This document shows, piece after piece, positions 22,217 to 30,200 of a stretch of DNA of 32,611 nt. The stretch is from the NCBI GenBank assembly GCA_001899335.1, contig MOYE01000001.1, forward strand, positions 206,140 to 238,750, written 5' to 3'. How positions within the stretch are numbered: position 1 is the first letter of the stretch; the number at the start of each line of letters is the position of its first letter. The stretch comes from Candidatus Gastranaerophilus phascolarcticola (GTDB lineage: Bacteria > Cyanobacteriota > Vampirovibrionia > Gastranaerophilales > Gastranaerophilaceae). A model generated the notes under the pieces. It did not search any database and was not told where the DNA came from. It worked only from the letters and a program-made list of their open reading frames with translations. The translations under genes were made by a program, and so were the position numbers.

Positions 22217-23599
22217 TTACAAATTTTTTACAAAAGTCAACGCATCTTCTTTGGTTGTAACTTCTCCGTTTAGTTGTGCCTCGTAAAGTTTTCTGATTAT
22301 TTCGCCAAGCTGAGGTCCCGCTTTTATGTTTAAAATCTGCATTATTTCGTTGCCGTCAAGAAGTCTTTCTACAACAACGGCATCGCGTTTGGCAAGATAA
22401 AAGTTTTGGAGTTTGTCGAGTAGTGCTATATTGTTTTCGACAACTTCATCGGTTATTGCCTCTCCGCGGGCTGAAAGCCTGTCTGCTTTGGCAAGCGTGA
22501 TTATATCAATGGAATTGTCTTCCATTTTGCGCAGGAAACGCATCATAACTTTTTCGTTCAAATCCGGCGCAGACGCAACGCCTGACGGGTAGATGTGGTA
22601 TTTAATCATGTCACACAGATATGCAATCTGTTTTTTAGAGAATTTTGCTTTTGCAAGAAACTCTTTTGCCATTTTTGCGCCCACATCGTCGTGCTTGATG
22701 AAACGGTGGCGTCCGTCTTCATCGATTGTCCAGGTCGAAAATTTCCCCAAATCGTGGAGAAATCCGGCAAATTTAAGGTGTGCAAGCCGGCTGTTAGCGC
22801 CGAAATCGCATTTTTCGAGGTGTTCTTTGACGTCATTTGGAGAATGTTCATAAATCAACTGAATTTGTCTTACGGTTTCAACGAGGTGGTGGAAGAGATT
22901 CAGGTGATGATGCGCATTTGGCGGAACTTTTTTGTACTCTTTTACGAATGGGAAAAGGTATTCCAGCAATCCGCATTTATCCATTGTAAGAAGTGCCTCG
23001 TGGGCAAATGTGCCCGAAAACAGCCGGATAATCTCGTAATTTTTACGCTCAACCGCAGGCTTTTCAAGCAGGTTTTTGTATTTTTTTACCCATTCTTTTG
23101 TTTGGTCGTCAATTTTAAACCCGTAAATTGCCTGAAACCGGAAAAATCTCAATAGTCTTAGCGGGTCGTCTGTAATTGCGCTTGCGTTATAGCAGCGCAA
23201 AATTCCTTTTTTAAAATCCTCGTAGCCGCCTGTAGGGTCACTAATTTGATATGTTTTAAGATTTACCGCAAGCGAATTTATCGTCAAATCCCGATGCTTT
23301 AAATCCTCTTCTACAGAGTTGTTGAGCGGCTTTGTGATATCAATATAATTAATTTTATCTTTCAAAACAATCCTGTAAATTTGGTTTTCAGCATCAAGCT
23401 CAATGAACGTTGCGTTGAAAAATTCTGCAAGGCGTTTAGAAAACACTTTTACGTCGCAGCCCAAAACCAGTAAATCCCTATCTACAACATCTTTATTATT
23501 CAAAAAATCACGCACGGCGCCGCCAACAAGATAAACTTCCTCGTCAAAGTTTTCTCTTATCGCTTTTAATATAAAATCTTTTTCAATTTGAGCTTTCAT
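22217..23599 (-). CDS. cca: CCA tRNA nucleotidyltransferase / poly(A) polymerase family protein with HD domain
   Basis: A 460-residue class II nucleotidyltransferase that adds or repairs the 3' CCA (or only C or A) of tRNA. Motifs: VYLVGGAVRDFLNNK (22-36), the catalytic VDRDLLVLG with Asp40 and Asp42, HRDLTINSLAVNL, and DPLRLLRFFRFQAIYGF (ATP/CTP selection region). A C-terminal HD-type domain is visible as FLHDLGKFSTW and RHRFIKHDDVGAKMA, with a later MIKYHIYPSG. Because tRNA-Val here already encodes CCA, a repair role or A-adding specificity are both possible. The start overlaps the end of rsmE by 17 nt, so it is the second gene of a two-gene operon. Confidence 0.92.
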   Translation of the reverse strand: MKAQIEKDFILKAIRENFDEEVYLVGGAVRDFLNNKDVVDRDLLVLGCDVKVFSKRLAEFFNATFIELDAENQIYRIVLKDKINYIDITKPLNNSVEEDLKHRDLTINSLAVNLKTYQISDPTGGYEDFKKGILRCYNASAITDDPLRLLRFFRFQAIYGFKIDDQTKEWVKKYKNLLEKPAVERKNYEIIRLFSGTFAHEALLTMDKCGLLEYLFPFVKEYKKVPPNAHHHLNLFHHLVETVRQIQLIYEHSPNDVKEHLEKCDFGANSRLAHLKFAGFLHDLGKFSTWTIDEDGRHRFIKHDDVGAKMAKEFLAKAKFSKKQIAYLCDMIKYHIYPSGVASAPDLNEKVMMRFLRKMEDNSIDIITLAKADRLSARGEAITDEVVENNIALLDKLQNFYLAKRDAVVVERLLDGNEIMQILNIKAGPQLGEIIRKLYEAQLNGEVTTKEDALTFVKNL

Positions 23600-24302
23600 A
23601 AATAATATTCCCTAATCCTGCGATAACGGCGGTTTCTGCACGTAGAATGAGTTCTCCCAGTGATGCTTTTACTATGCCGTAAGTATCGAAAAATTCAAAT
23701 TCCCGTTCGCTAAATCCGCCCTCAGGTCCGATGATTACAAGAACCTTTTCGCCTTTTTTAATCGGATTTTCGCGCAGGTAATCTTTTAACGGATTTGCAG
23801 TACGTTCGCAAAACGCAATTACACGGTCAAAGCCGTTTATAACCTCTTCAAGCCTTTTCATCGGCGCACAGGTCGGAATTTTAGCGCGCTCACACTGCTT
23901 TGAAGACTCAACCATAATCTTTTGCCACTTCTCAATTTTTTTAGAAATAACCTCTTTTGCCAAAGCACAATTGTCGGTGTAAGTCGGGTGAAGCGTATGA
24001 ACCCCGAGTTCTGTCGCTTTTTCCACAACCAAATTTTGCGCGTCACTCCTCAACGGGCTTTGTGCAAGATGAAGTTCAAATTCCAGTTCGCGTTTTGATG
24101 GATAACTTTTTTCAATTTCGCTCACAATCGACTCGGGTTTAATTTCTTTTACCCTCGTTTCATACTGAATACCGTTTTCATCAATAAGTAAAAGTTTTTC
24201 ACCCGTGCGAAGACGCAATGCTTTCACAAGGTGCTTATAATCCTCGCAAAACTCAACGATGTTCCCGTTTACTGAATTTGAATTGATAAAAAAATGCGGC
24301 AT
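23583..24302 (-). CDS. rsmE: 16S rRNA (uracil1498-N3)-methyltransferase
   Basis: A 239-residue SPOUT-family enzyme that methylates N3 of U1498 of 16S rRNA with SAM. The N-terminal PUA-like part has HLVKALRLRTGEKLLLIDENG. The SPOUT domain has QSPLRSDAQNLVVEKATELG, the knot motif VLVIIGPEGGFSEREFEF, and LGELILRAETAVIAGLG, all diagnostic for RsmE. AGGAG lies 5-6 nt before the ATG, and a minus-strand TATAAT at 24326-24331 is the likely -10. It is followed by the overlapping cca. Confidence 0.96.
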   Translation of the reverse strand: MPHFFINSNSVNGNIVEFCEDYKHLVKALRLRTGEKLLLIDENGIQYETRVKEIKPESIVSEIEKSYPSKRELEFELHLAQSPLRSDAQNLVVEKATELGVHTLHPTYTDNCALAKEVISKKIEKWQKIMVESSKQCERAKIPTCAPMKRLEEVINGFDRVIAFCERTANPLKDYLRENPIKKGEKVLVIIGPEGGFSEREFEFFDTYGIVKASLGELILRAETAVIAGLGNIIYESSN

Positions 24303-24373
24303 TTTTTCTCCTGTTATTATTACGTATTATAACAAAAAATGTTAAAAACGCGCAAATTTTTTCCTGTTTAAAC

Positions 24374-24379
24374 TATAAT
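24374..24379 (+). promoter_or_regulatory. -10 box of the activase-like gene
   Basis: TATAAT 17 bp before ATG 24397, with AGGAG at 24386-24390. It is divergent from the rsmE -10 at 24326-24331. Confidence 0.55.
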
Positions 24380-24396
24380 AGTAGCAGGAGAATATT

Positions 24397-25467
24397 ATGG
24401 AAAAAACAAACAATTCTATGAAAATCGGTATTCCGAGAGCCATGTCTTACTATCATAACTATCCGTTTTACTATGGATTTTTCAAGGCTTTAGGCATTGA
24501 AATCGTGCTTTCAGATATTACAACCAAACAAACGCTTTCACGCGGTGCTGGGCTTGTAGTTACTGAAACCTGTCTGCCTATCAAGGTTTATGTAGGTCAT
24601 GTACTTAATCTTCTCGACAAAGGCGTTGATAAAATTTTGGTTCCGTCTCTTCAATCAATCGGACACAAAATCTACAACTGCTCTAAAATCAGAGGATTGC
24701 CGGATTTGATTAGAAACGTTGTTAAACAAGATTTCACGCTCATTGAAGCTACTCTTGATAAATCAGAAAAAAATCAAGGTTTCTATTCGTTCCTAAAAGA
24801 ATGCGTTGAACCATTTGGTATTACTGATGAATCTGTTATCAAAAAAGCCTCAAAAGAGGGCTGGAAAATTTACAATAACTTTATGGTTATGTGTAAATCA
24901 GGTTTAAGCTATCCGAAAGCGCTCAATTATGCAAAACAAGGCAAAATCATCATTGATTCTGAAGAAAAAGGACAACCGATTACCGTTGCATTAATTTCAC
25001 ACGGATACAATATCTATGACGACAGAACTTCAATGAAGATTTTTGATAAACTTGATAAAATGGATGTAAAAGTTCTTACAGCTCTGCAACTTTCCCACGA
25101 ACAAATGTCAGAGGGCATCAAAACTTTAGGACAAGAACTCTACTGGGCAAACGAGTACGAAATGACCGGTGCCGCAGGACATTACCTAAAAGACAACAAA
25201 ATTGACGGTATCATTACTGTTACAGCCTTTGGCTGCGGTCCTGACTCGTTGATGATTGAAAAAATTACGCGTAAAGCGAAAAGTTTCAATAAACCAATGC
25301 TTAACCTGACAATTGATGAACAAACTGGTGAAGCCGGCTTTATCACTCGTCTCGAAGCGTTTGTTGATATGCTCTTCCGTAAAAAACGCGCAAAAATTAT
25401 TAACAATATCCAATTACAAGATTCTTCTCAACAATCTTTGAATATTGAATATATAGAAACCAAGTAA
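24397..25467 (+). CDS. Acyl-CoA dehydratase activase-related (DUF2229 / COG3580-like) iron-sulfur protein
   Basis: A 356-residue protein with a well-placed AGGAG 6 nt before the ATG. The N-terminus KIGIPRAMSYYHNYPFYYGF and the following LGIEIVLSD, TETCLPIKVYVGHV, LVPSLQSI and KIYNCSKIRGLPDLIR match the family related to the activator and beta subunits of 2-hydroxyacyl-CoA dehydratases. Cys59, Cys95 and the later FGCGPDSL could ligate a [4Fe-4S] cluster. In larger relatives this part is fused to an ASKHA ATPase activase domain; here it stands alone. Dehydratase genes are absent nearby, and the function of stand-alone members is not established. It converges on a small XRE regulator with 2 bp between stops. 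Confidence 0.85.
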   Translation: MEKTNNSMKIGIPRAMSYYHNYPFYYGFFKALGIEIVLSDITTKQTLSRGAGLVVTETCLPIKVYVGHVLNLLDKGVDKILVPSLQSIGHKIYNCSKIRGLPDLIRNVVKQDFTLIEATLDKSEKNQGFYSFLKECVEPFGITDESVIKKASKEGWKIYNNFMVMCKSGLSYPKALNYAKQGKIIIDSEEKGQPITVALISHGYNIYDDRTSMKIFDKLDKMDVKVLTALQLSHEQMSEGIKTLGQELYWANEYEMTGAAGHYLKDNKIDGIITVTAFGCGPDSLMIEKITRKAKSFNKPMLNLTIDEQTGEAGFITRLEAFVDMLFRKKRAKIINNIQLQDSSQQSLNIEYIETK

Positions 25468-25469
25468 TA

Positions 25470-25679
25470 TTACTGAAAGAATTTGAAAGCAGGAACCTCT
25501 AATGCTTCCGCAATTTGTAACAATCTTTTAAGACTTGGAATTTTTTTCGTGCGCTCAATTTCAGAAAGATAATCCCGCGATATCCCTGCGATTTCGCTTA
25601 ATTCTTCCTGACTGTAGCCTTTTTCATGACGATATTTTTTTATATTTGCTTGTACTAATTTTATCGTGCTATTTGTCAT
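25470..25679 (-). CDS. XRE-family small DNA-binding protein
   Basis: A 69-residue single-domain helix-turn-helix of the Cro/C1 (XRE) type: VQANIKKYRHEKGYSQEELSEIAGISRDYLSEIERTK, then IPSLKRLLQIAEALEVP. The pattern SQEELSEIAGISRDYLSEIE is the recognition helix region. There is no extra domain, so it probably dimerises and represses, perhaps its own promoter. No toxin or restriction gene lies beside it, which argues against an antitoxin or controller-protein role. No clear ribosome binding site precedes the ATG. It ends 2 bp from the activase-like gene on the opposite strand. Confidence 0.92.
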   Translation of the reverse strand: MTNSTIKLVQANIKKYRHEKGYSQEELSEIAGISRDYLSEIERTKKIPSLKRLLQIAEALEVPAFKFFQ

Positions 25680-25704
25680 ATTTTTATTTTAGTGTTATAT
25701 TGTA

Positions 25705-25850
25705 GTTAAAGATACAGGCATATAGCACGACTAGTATGGTAGAAAAATACGGAGTAGAACTCTACTCCGCATTAAAAATAAGTATTAAACTTTAACCTGG
25801 AAAAACCCGGCCCGTCCACCAAGGGGGTATAAACATGACGGGCTTTTTTT
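25705..25850 (+). ncRNA. Candidate structured small RNA or composite terminator region
   Basis: The 192-bp gap holds several pairings: GTTAAAG (25705-25711) with CTTTAAC (25790-25796); a perfect 8-bp hairpin CGGAGTAG-AACT-CTACTCCG (25750-25769); and GCCCGTC (25810-25816) with GACGGGC (25837-25843) followed by T7. On the plus strand this could be a short RNA ending in a terminator. On the minus strand the last two hairpins could simply be tandem terminators for the M16 gene. I cannot decide from one sequence. Confidence 0.35.
25810..25850. terminator. Long-loop terminator hairpin
   Basis: GCCCGTC/GACGGGC with a 20-nt loop and T7 on the plus strand. On the minus strand it is followed by CGGGTTTTT, suiting the end of the M16 peptidase gene. 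Confidence 0.65.
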
Positions 25851-25871
25851 ATGTGTTCTGCTGCAAAATGT

Positions 25872-28454
25872 TTATTCAACAGTTACTTTGATGCAGCTGC
25901 TGTTGAAAATTCTGTTCGCAACATCAATGATATCGGATTCCGTTACAGAATTTAAAAGTTTTTCGTATTCGCTTTTAAAATTAAATCCCCGGTCTGTTGC
26001 TTCGTACCAGCCCAGTGTTGTTGCTTTTTCAAGGTTTGTTTCCTGAGCAAGGATGTATTGACCTAAGATTTTGTCTTTTGCCTCTTGAAGTTCGGTTTGG
26101 CTTACAAACTCGGTTTTCATACGGTTAATTTCTGCAAGCATTTTGTCGGTTGCAGTTTTGATGTTTTCAGGGTTTGTGCCAATGTAGGTAAGGAAATGAC
26201 CTTTCAGAACGTTAGGTGAGTAGCCTGAACCGATTTGATAAGCAAGTCCGTCTTCGCCTCGCAGGTTTTTAAACAGACGTGAATCCATGCCGGTTCCGAG
26301 GATTGCGTTTATAAGCTGCAGGGTCGCAACTTCTTTAAGGTTTTGTAAGCCGGATGTCTGCCAGCCTAAAATAATCCACGCGGTGTTTGTTTTCGGAACC
26401 TTTTTGGTTATTGTTTCACCTGTTGTAATGGTCGGAATTTTATAATTTTTAAACTCAAACGGCTGTTCATTGCGCAGCTTGAACATTTGCGAGAACTTAT
26501 CAATGGTTAAATCCTTATCAACATTTCCGTTGATTGAAATTACGATATTTTCAGGGTTGAAAAGGTTGTCGTAATAATTGAAAATATCCTGCTGTGTAAT
26601 CGCAGGCAGCGCGTCTTTCAATGAATAAATTGAATTGTTATAAGTTGAATTGCCGTAGATTTTGCCTTTGAAAGTTTCGATTGCAATAGAAAGCGGTTTA
26701 TCTTCGGATTGTTTAATGCTTTGGAGCATATTATTTCTGCTTTTTTCTATCTCTAAATCGTCAAATTTTGCCCTATTAACGATTTCGCTCAAAAGCTCTA
26801 ACGTTAGAGGATATTCATTCTTCGTTGTTAAAACGTCAATTGTGAACGCATCACGTCCGACAGAGGAACTTATGTTAATCCCATGGCTTTCAAGAAGTTG
26901 CGCGAGTTCCTGTGCGGTGTATTTTTTAGTTCCCTTTTGCATTGTCGCAGAGGTTAATTTCGCAACGCCGCGCTTGCCCTCATCCAAAAGCCCGCCTTTT
27001 ACTGTAATATTAATACCTATAATGTCATTTGCCGTGTTTGGCGTTAGTAAAAGAGTTGAGTAGTTTGGAAGAAGATATTTTTGAGTGTCGTCAATTTCTG
27101 TTATAAGTTTTGTCGTTGCGGTTGCTGGGATTACGTTTGAAATCTGGCGCTCGCAGTTGTCTGCGTCTTTTGGCAGAACAACAGAAACCGCAGATTTGTT
27201 TTCCTGCAAATATTTAACCGCAGCGTCTTTAACTTCCTGCGCGGTAACTTTTGCTATATTTTTAAGGTAATTGTCGTAATACGCTGTATCCCCGGAGGTT
27301 ACAAAAGTGTAACCGATTTGATTTGCTATATTTGAAACAGATTCGCGGCTGTAGTAAGTGTCGCGCTCAATTATATTCTTTGCAAGCTGCAATTGCTCTT
27401 CTGTTACGCCGTTGCGCTGAATTTCTTTGACAATTTTAAAGATTTCGGTTTCAAGCGCCTGATATTTTTCAGGGGTGAAATCCGCGCTGATGTAGAAAAT
27501 TCCGTCGTCTTTAAAGCCCGAATTATATGCCGAAATGCTGAATGCAAGCTGTTTTTCATCCTTTATTTTTCGGTAGAAGACAGAAGACCTGCCGTCGCCA
27601 AGAATTGTTGCTAAAACATCCAGCGCATAAGAATCTTTCGCACTAATCGGTGTTCCGCGGTAGCCGATTAAAAGGTAGCCGGATTGAACATCCTCAAATT
27701 TAATCTTTTTAGCCTGTTCTTTTAACGCCCCGTCTTTTGGGTATCTATAGCTTGGAGCAGGGGAATTTTTGCTGTTAAACGCTGCTTTTATCTTGTTAAG
27801 AGCTTCGGTTGTGTTAACATCGCCCACAACAATCGTTACCATATTCGCCGGTGAGTAAAACTCGTTATAGTAATTCATAATTTCATCACGTGAAATATTC
27901 TCGATGATTTCACGTTCACCGATGACTTTCCTTTTGTATGGGTGCTTCGAATAAAGCATTTTAACTAAGTTTTCATAGCAAATTGTATTTGGCAGATGTT
28001 CGTCCTTAGAAATTTCTTCTAAAACGACTTTGCGCTCTTTCTCAAGCTCTTTTGGCGGGATAAGCGGGTTTAGAAGCATATCCGCATGCATTTCAAGTGC
28101 TAAATCAAAGAATTTTGAGGGAATTGTTACGTAATAATGTGTAAAATCTTTACTGGTTGCAGCGTTTGTGATAGCGCCTTTGCTTTCAAGCATTTTGTCA
28201 AATTCGCCTGTCGGATGTTTGCTGGTTCCTTTGAAAAAAAGGTGTTCAAGGAAATGTGAAACCCCGTTGTTTTGGTCATTTTCGTTGATTGATCCTGTTT
28301 TTATCCAGGTGTCAATGGTAACAATCGGGTTGTTTTTAACCTCCTGAATAATGACATTTTGCCCGTTATCCAGTTTAAACACTGAAAAATCTGAGCAAAA
28401 TACAGCGCTTGCAGTAAAAATTAACGTAGCCGTCAATAGTAAGAATTTTTTCAT
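25872..28454 (-). CDS. M16-family zinc metallopeptidase, two-domain, exported
   Basis: An 860-residue protein. I start at the second ATG (28454), which begins MKKFLLLTATLIFTASAVFC, because AGGGGG then sits 8 nt upstream; the ATG at 28460 would leave only 2 nt. The N-terminus is a signal peptide, so it acts in the periplasm or at the outer face. The first half carries the inverted zinc motif HxxEH (SHFLEHLFFKGTS) and the distal Glu in VVLEEISKDEH about 76 residues later. The second half is a homologous M16 domain (LLDEGKRGVAKLTSATMQKG) without the motif, as usual for fused bacterial pitrilysin-like proteins where it helps form the chamber. Substrates are probably peptides or small unfolded proteins. 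It is monocistronic. Confidence 0.93.
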   Translation of the reverse strand: MKKFLLLTATLIFTASAVFCSDFSVFKLDNGQNVIIQEVKNNPIVTIDTWIKTGSINENDQNNGVSHFLEHLFFKGTSKHPTGEFDKMLESKGAITNAATSKDFTHYYVTIPSKFFDLALEMHADMLLNPLIPPKELEKERKVVLEEISKDEHLPNTICYENLVKMLYSKHPYKRKVIGEREIIENISRDEIMNYYNEFYSPANMVTIVVGDVNTTEALNKIKAAFNSKNSPAPSYRYPKDGALKEQAKKIKFEDVQSGYLLIGYRGTPISAKDSYALDVLATILGDGRSSVFYRKIKDEKQLAFSISAYNSGFKDDGIFYISADFTPEKYQALETEIFKIVKEIQRNGVTEEQLQLAKNIIERDTYYSRESVSNIANQIGYTFVTSGDTAYYDNYLKNIAKVTAQEVKDAAVKYLQENKSAVSVVLPKDADNCERQISNVIPATATTKLITEIDDTQKYLLPNYSTLLLTPNTANDIIGINITVKGGLLDEGKRGVAKLTSATMQKGTKKYTAQELAQLLESHGINISSSVGRDAFTIDVLTTKNEYPLTLELLSEIVNRAKFDDLEIEKSRNNMLQSIKQSEDKPLSIAIETFKGKIYGNSTYNNSIYSLKDALPAITQQDIFNYYDNLFNPENIVISINGNVDKDLTIDKFSQMFKLRNEQPFEFKNYKIPTITTGETITKKVPKTNTAWIILGWQTSGLQNLKEVATLQLINAILGTGMDSRLFKNLRGEDGLAYQIGSGYSPNVLKGHFLTYIGTNPENIKTATDKMLAEINRMKTEFVSQTELQEAKDKILGQYILAQETNLEKATTLGWYEATDRGFNFKSEYEKLLNSVTESDIIDVANRIFNSSCIKVTVE

Positions 28455-28493
28455 TAACATATCCCCCTAATATCATTATTTTACAATAAATAT

Positions 28494-28530
28494 GAAAAAA
28501 AAGAAAATAGCCACCCGTTGAGGGTGACTA
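28494..28530 (-). terminator. Terminator of the third prepilin gene
   Basis: On the minus strand TAGTCACCC and GGGTGGCTA pair (one G-T wobble) around a 5-nt loop and are followed by a T-rich run. Confidence 0.8.
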
Positions 28531-28550
28531 TTCAAACAGAAAGGATAAAT

Positions 28551-29564
28551 TTATCGTCTAACGCACCAAACTCGTTCAGCATAGGATCTGGTAGCAGGAT
28601 AACTATTACCGTTTTGTAAACTTTGATACCAAGCCTTTCCTGAATCTCCAAATGATGCGATAGAGCCTGACCATAGGTTCGCACTGTTAATTCCTATAAT
28701 GGTTTTATTAAAAAACATTGCACTGAGTTCATCACGATTAGGTAATCTTGCCTCACTGTCCTGCGCTTTACAAAGTGCACTTGCACCTGTGTGTGCGCTT
28801 ATTCCTGCCTCTCTTGGCATTGGCATTGGTGCTACAACTATCGGGTCACTTGGATAAAGTGCTGTTATAAACCCTATATCTTTACCAACCGTGTTTGGAC
28901 CTTTGTTACCGTTTAAGTCGTAAATAAAGTTCGCACACATTCGTGACTGTGCCCAGTGTGCCTCTGTTTCATTTGAGTCGCCATTACAGTTTCTGTTATA
29001 ATAAACAACAATGCTTTCTCCATTTTGTGTCTCAAACGCTGCAGCTTTGCTTTCTACAACTCCTGTTTGTAAGGCTGGTGTGGATATTAATAAAGAATTT
29101 AGTCCTGCTAATGTATTATAAGGTGAAGTATTAAAACCGCTTATCACATCTCCGTTTATTTTGTTGATAGTACCTGGAATCCCGCAATCCTCAAGGTGAT
29201 CCGCGTCACAAATGTTATTAATTTTCATAACTTTAGCAAGTCCGTCGGTAATGAAAGTTTCCGCCGCTGTATCAACGGCATCATCTGCGCCCTCAGAACT
29301 TTCTTGCGTTACAGTTCCGTAACCATTTAATGCCGGCATTAGTGCCATAGCCTGCGAAAATCTTGCATAAAGAGCTTTTCGTTGCGTGTTCCACGTCCGC
29401 TCGTTAATATTACCGGTTAGCGACGGTAATGTTATTGCTGCAACTACGCCAATAATTGTTAATGACAGAAGTATTTCTGCCATAGTAAAAGCGTGACCGC
29501 AAGCATGTAATCCCTTTAAGAGAGCGCCTTGACCGGCGCCTGCCATAGTAAAAGCATTTTTCAT
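28551..29564 (-). CDS. Type IV prepilin-like protein with C-terminal DUF1566-like domain (no poly-G)
   Basis: A 337-residue protein with promoter TTGCTA-17-TATTAT and the conserved AGAAAGGATAGA leader. The prepilin site A/FTMAE and helix match the paralogues almost exactly. The leader peptide differs: MKNAFTMAGAGQGALLKG and then LHACGHA before FTMAE. AFTMA thus occurs twice, encoded by a 16-bp direct repeat, and there is no poly-G tract, so this copy seems constitutively in frame. The C-terminus has the clearest DUF1566 skeleton: EARLPNRDELSAMF, then LWSGS, then KAWYQSLQNG, then ERVWCVRR, with Cys residues at both ends of the domain. Probably a minor pilin with a binding domain at the fibre tip. 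Confidence 0.88.
   Translation of the reverse strand: MKNAFTMAGAGQGALLKGLHACGHAFTMAEILLSLTIIGVVAAITLPSLTGNINERTWNTQRKALYARFSQAMALMPALNGYGTVTQESSEGADDAVDTAAETFITDGLAKVMKINNICDADHLEDCGIPGTINKINGDVISGFNTSPYNTLAGLNSLLISTPALQTGVVESKAAAFETQNGESIVVYYNRNCNGDSNETEAHWAQSRMCANFIYDLNGNKGPNTVGKDIGFITALYPSDPIVVAPMPMPREAGISAHTGASALCKAQDSEARLPNRDELSAMFFNKTIIGINSANLWSGSIASFGDSGKAWYQSLQNGNSYPATRSYAERVWCVRR
29477..29555 (-). repeat. 16-bp direct repeat bracketing extra leader codons
   Basis: CTGCCATAGTAAAAGC (plus-strand orientation) occurs at 29477-29492 and 29540-29555. The offset is 63 bp, or 21 codons, so loss or gain of one unit keeps the frame. Confidence 0.9.
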
Positions 29565-29588
29565 ACTTAGTCTATCCTTTCTATCTTA

Positions 29589-29617
29589 ATAATACCATAT
29601 AAAATGAGTACTAGCAA
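29589..29617 (-). promoter_or_regulatory. Promoter of the third prepilin
   Basis: On the minus strand TTGCTA (29612-29617), a 17-bp spacer ending in TG-G, and TATTAT (29589-29594). Confidence 0.65.
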
Positions 29618-29651
29618 GATGTTAAAGGAAAGAATATATAGTAGTTGCCTG

Positions 29652-30200
29652 TTAATTTCGTATGCTAAATTTGCAACCGCAGTAATTTTGACGATATAAC
29701 CCGAGTTCACGCGAGATTTTATTAGTCTTTAGAAAACCGTCCTTTTTCTTGAAGTCAATCGCTACGTAATTTAATCCCTCTGCCGCCGCTATCTCCTCGC
29801 CAATTTTTGTAAGCGTGGTAAAATTTTTATGCGGACTGATTACAATTGAAGTCGTAAAATTATTTATCCCAAGGGCGCGCGCTTGCCGCGCGGTCTCCTC
29901 AAGACGCATTCTAAAACACAGTTCACAGCGCGCGCCCTTCTCTGGACATTCCTCGTAGCCTTGAACATAATCAAAATATTTCTTAGGTTCGTATTCACCC
30001 TCAATCAGTTCCACGCCGAAATGTTTGCAAAGAGTTCTTTCTGCCTCAAGACGTCGTTGATATTCATTGATAGGAAAAATATTCGGGTTATAGAAGTATA
30101 CTACAACCTCATAACCCGAATTCTTCAGTTCTTCTATTGGATGTGCCGAACAGATTGCACAGCACGCGTGTAAAAGTATTTTATTTACGTTCTGCTCCAT
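29652..30200 (-). CDS. queH: Epoxyqueuosine reductase QueH
   Basis: QueH (DUF208) reduces epoxyqueuosine to queuosine in the anticodon of tRNA-Asp, -Asn, -His and -Tyr. The 182-residue protein has the expected metal and cluster cysteines: LLHACCAICSAHP (10-21), CPEKGARCELCFRMRLEETA, and the C-terminal NYCGCKFS. TSIVISPHKNF is also typical. It replaces the unrelated cobalamin-dependent QueG. The start lies 20 nt inside the upstream VKOR-DsbA gene, so it is the last gene of the operon. No clear terminator follows. Confidence 0.92.
   Translation of the reverse strand: MEQNVNKILLHACCAICSAHPIEELKNSGYEVVVYFYNPNIFPINEYQRRLEAERTLCKHFGVELIEGEYEPKKYFDYVQGYEECPEKGARCELCFRMRLEETARQARALGINNFTTSIVISPHKNFTTLTKIGEEIAAAEGLNYVAIDFKKKDGFLKTNKISRELGLYRQNYCGCKFSIRN

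Noticed and set aside
22595..23155. 186-residue plus-strand frame within cca
   Set aside because: It is antisense to conserved nucleotidyltransferase and HD motifs. Its Phe/Cys-rich composition is typical of a shadow frame.
25470..25679. XRE protein as antitoxin of a toxin-antitoxin pair
   Set aside because: No small toxin-like frame lies next to it on the same strand; the upstream region is non-coding and the downstream gene is a convergent iron-sulfur protein.
28530..28550. Plus-strand ACAGAAAGGATAAATTTAT resembling the prepilin leader, at the end of the third prepilin
   Set aside because: No start codon or prepilin frame follows on that strand, so it is probably chance similarity or a decayed fragment.
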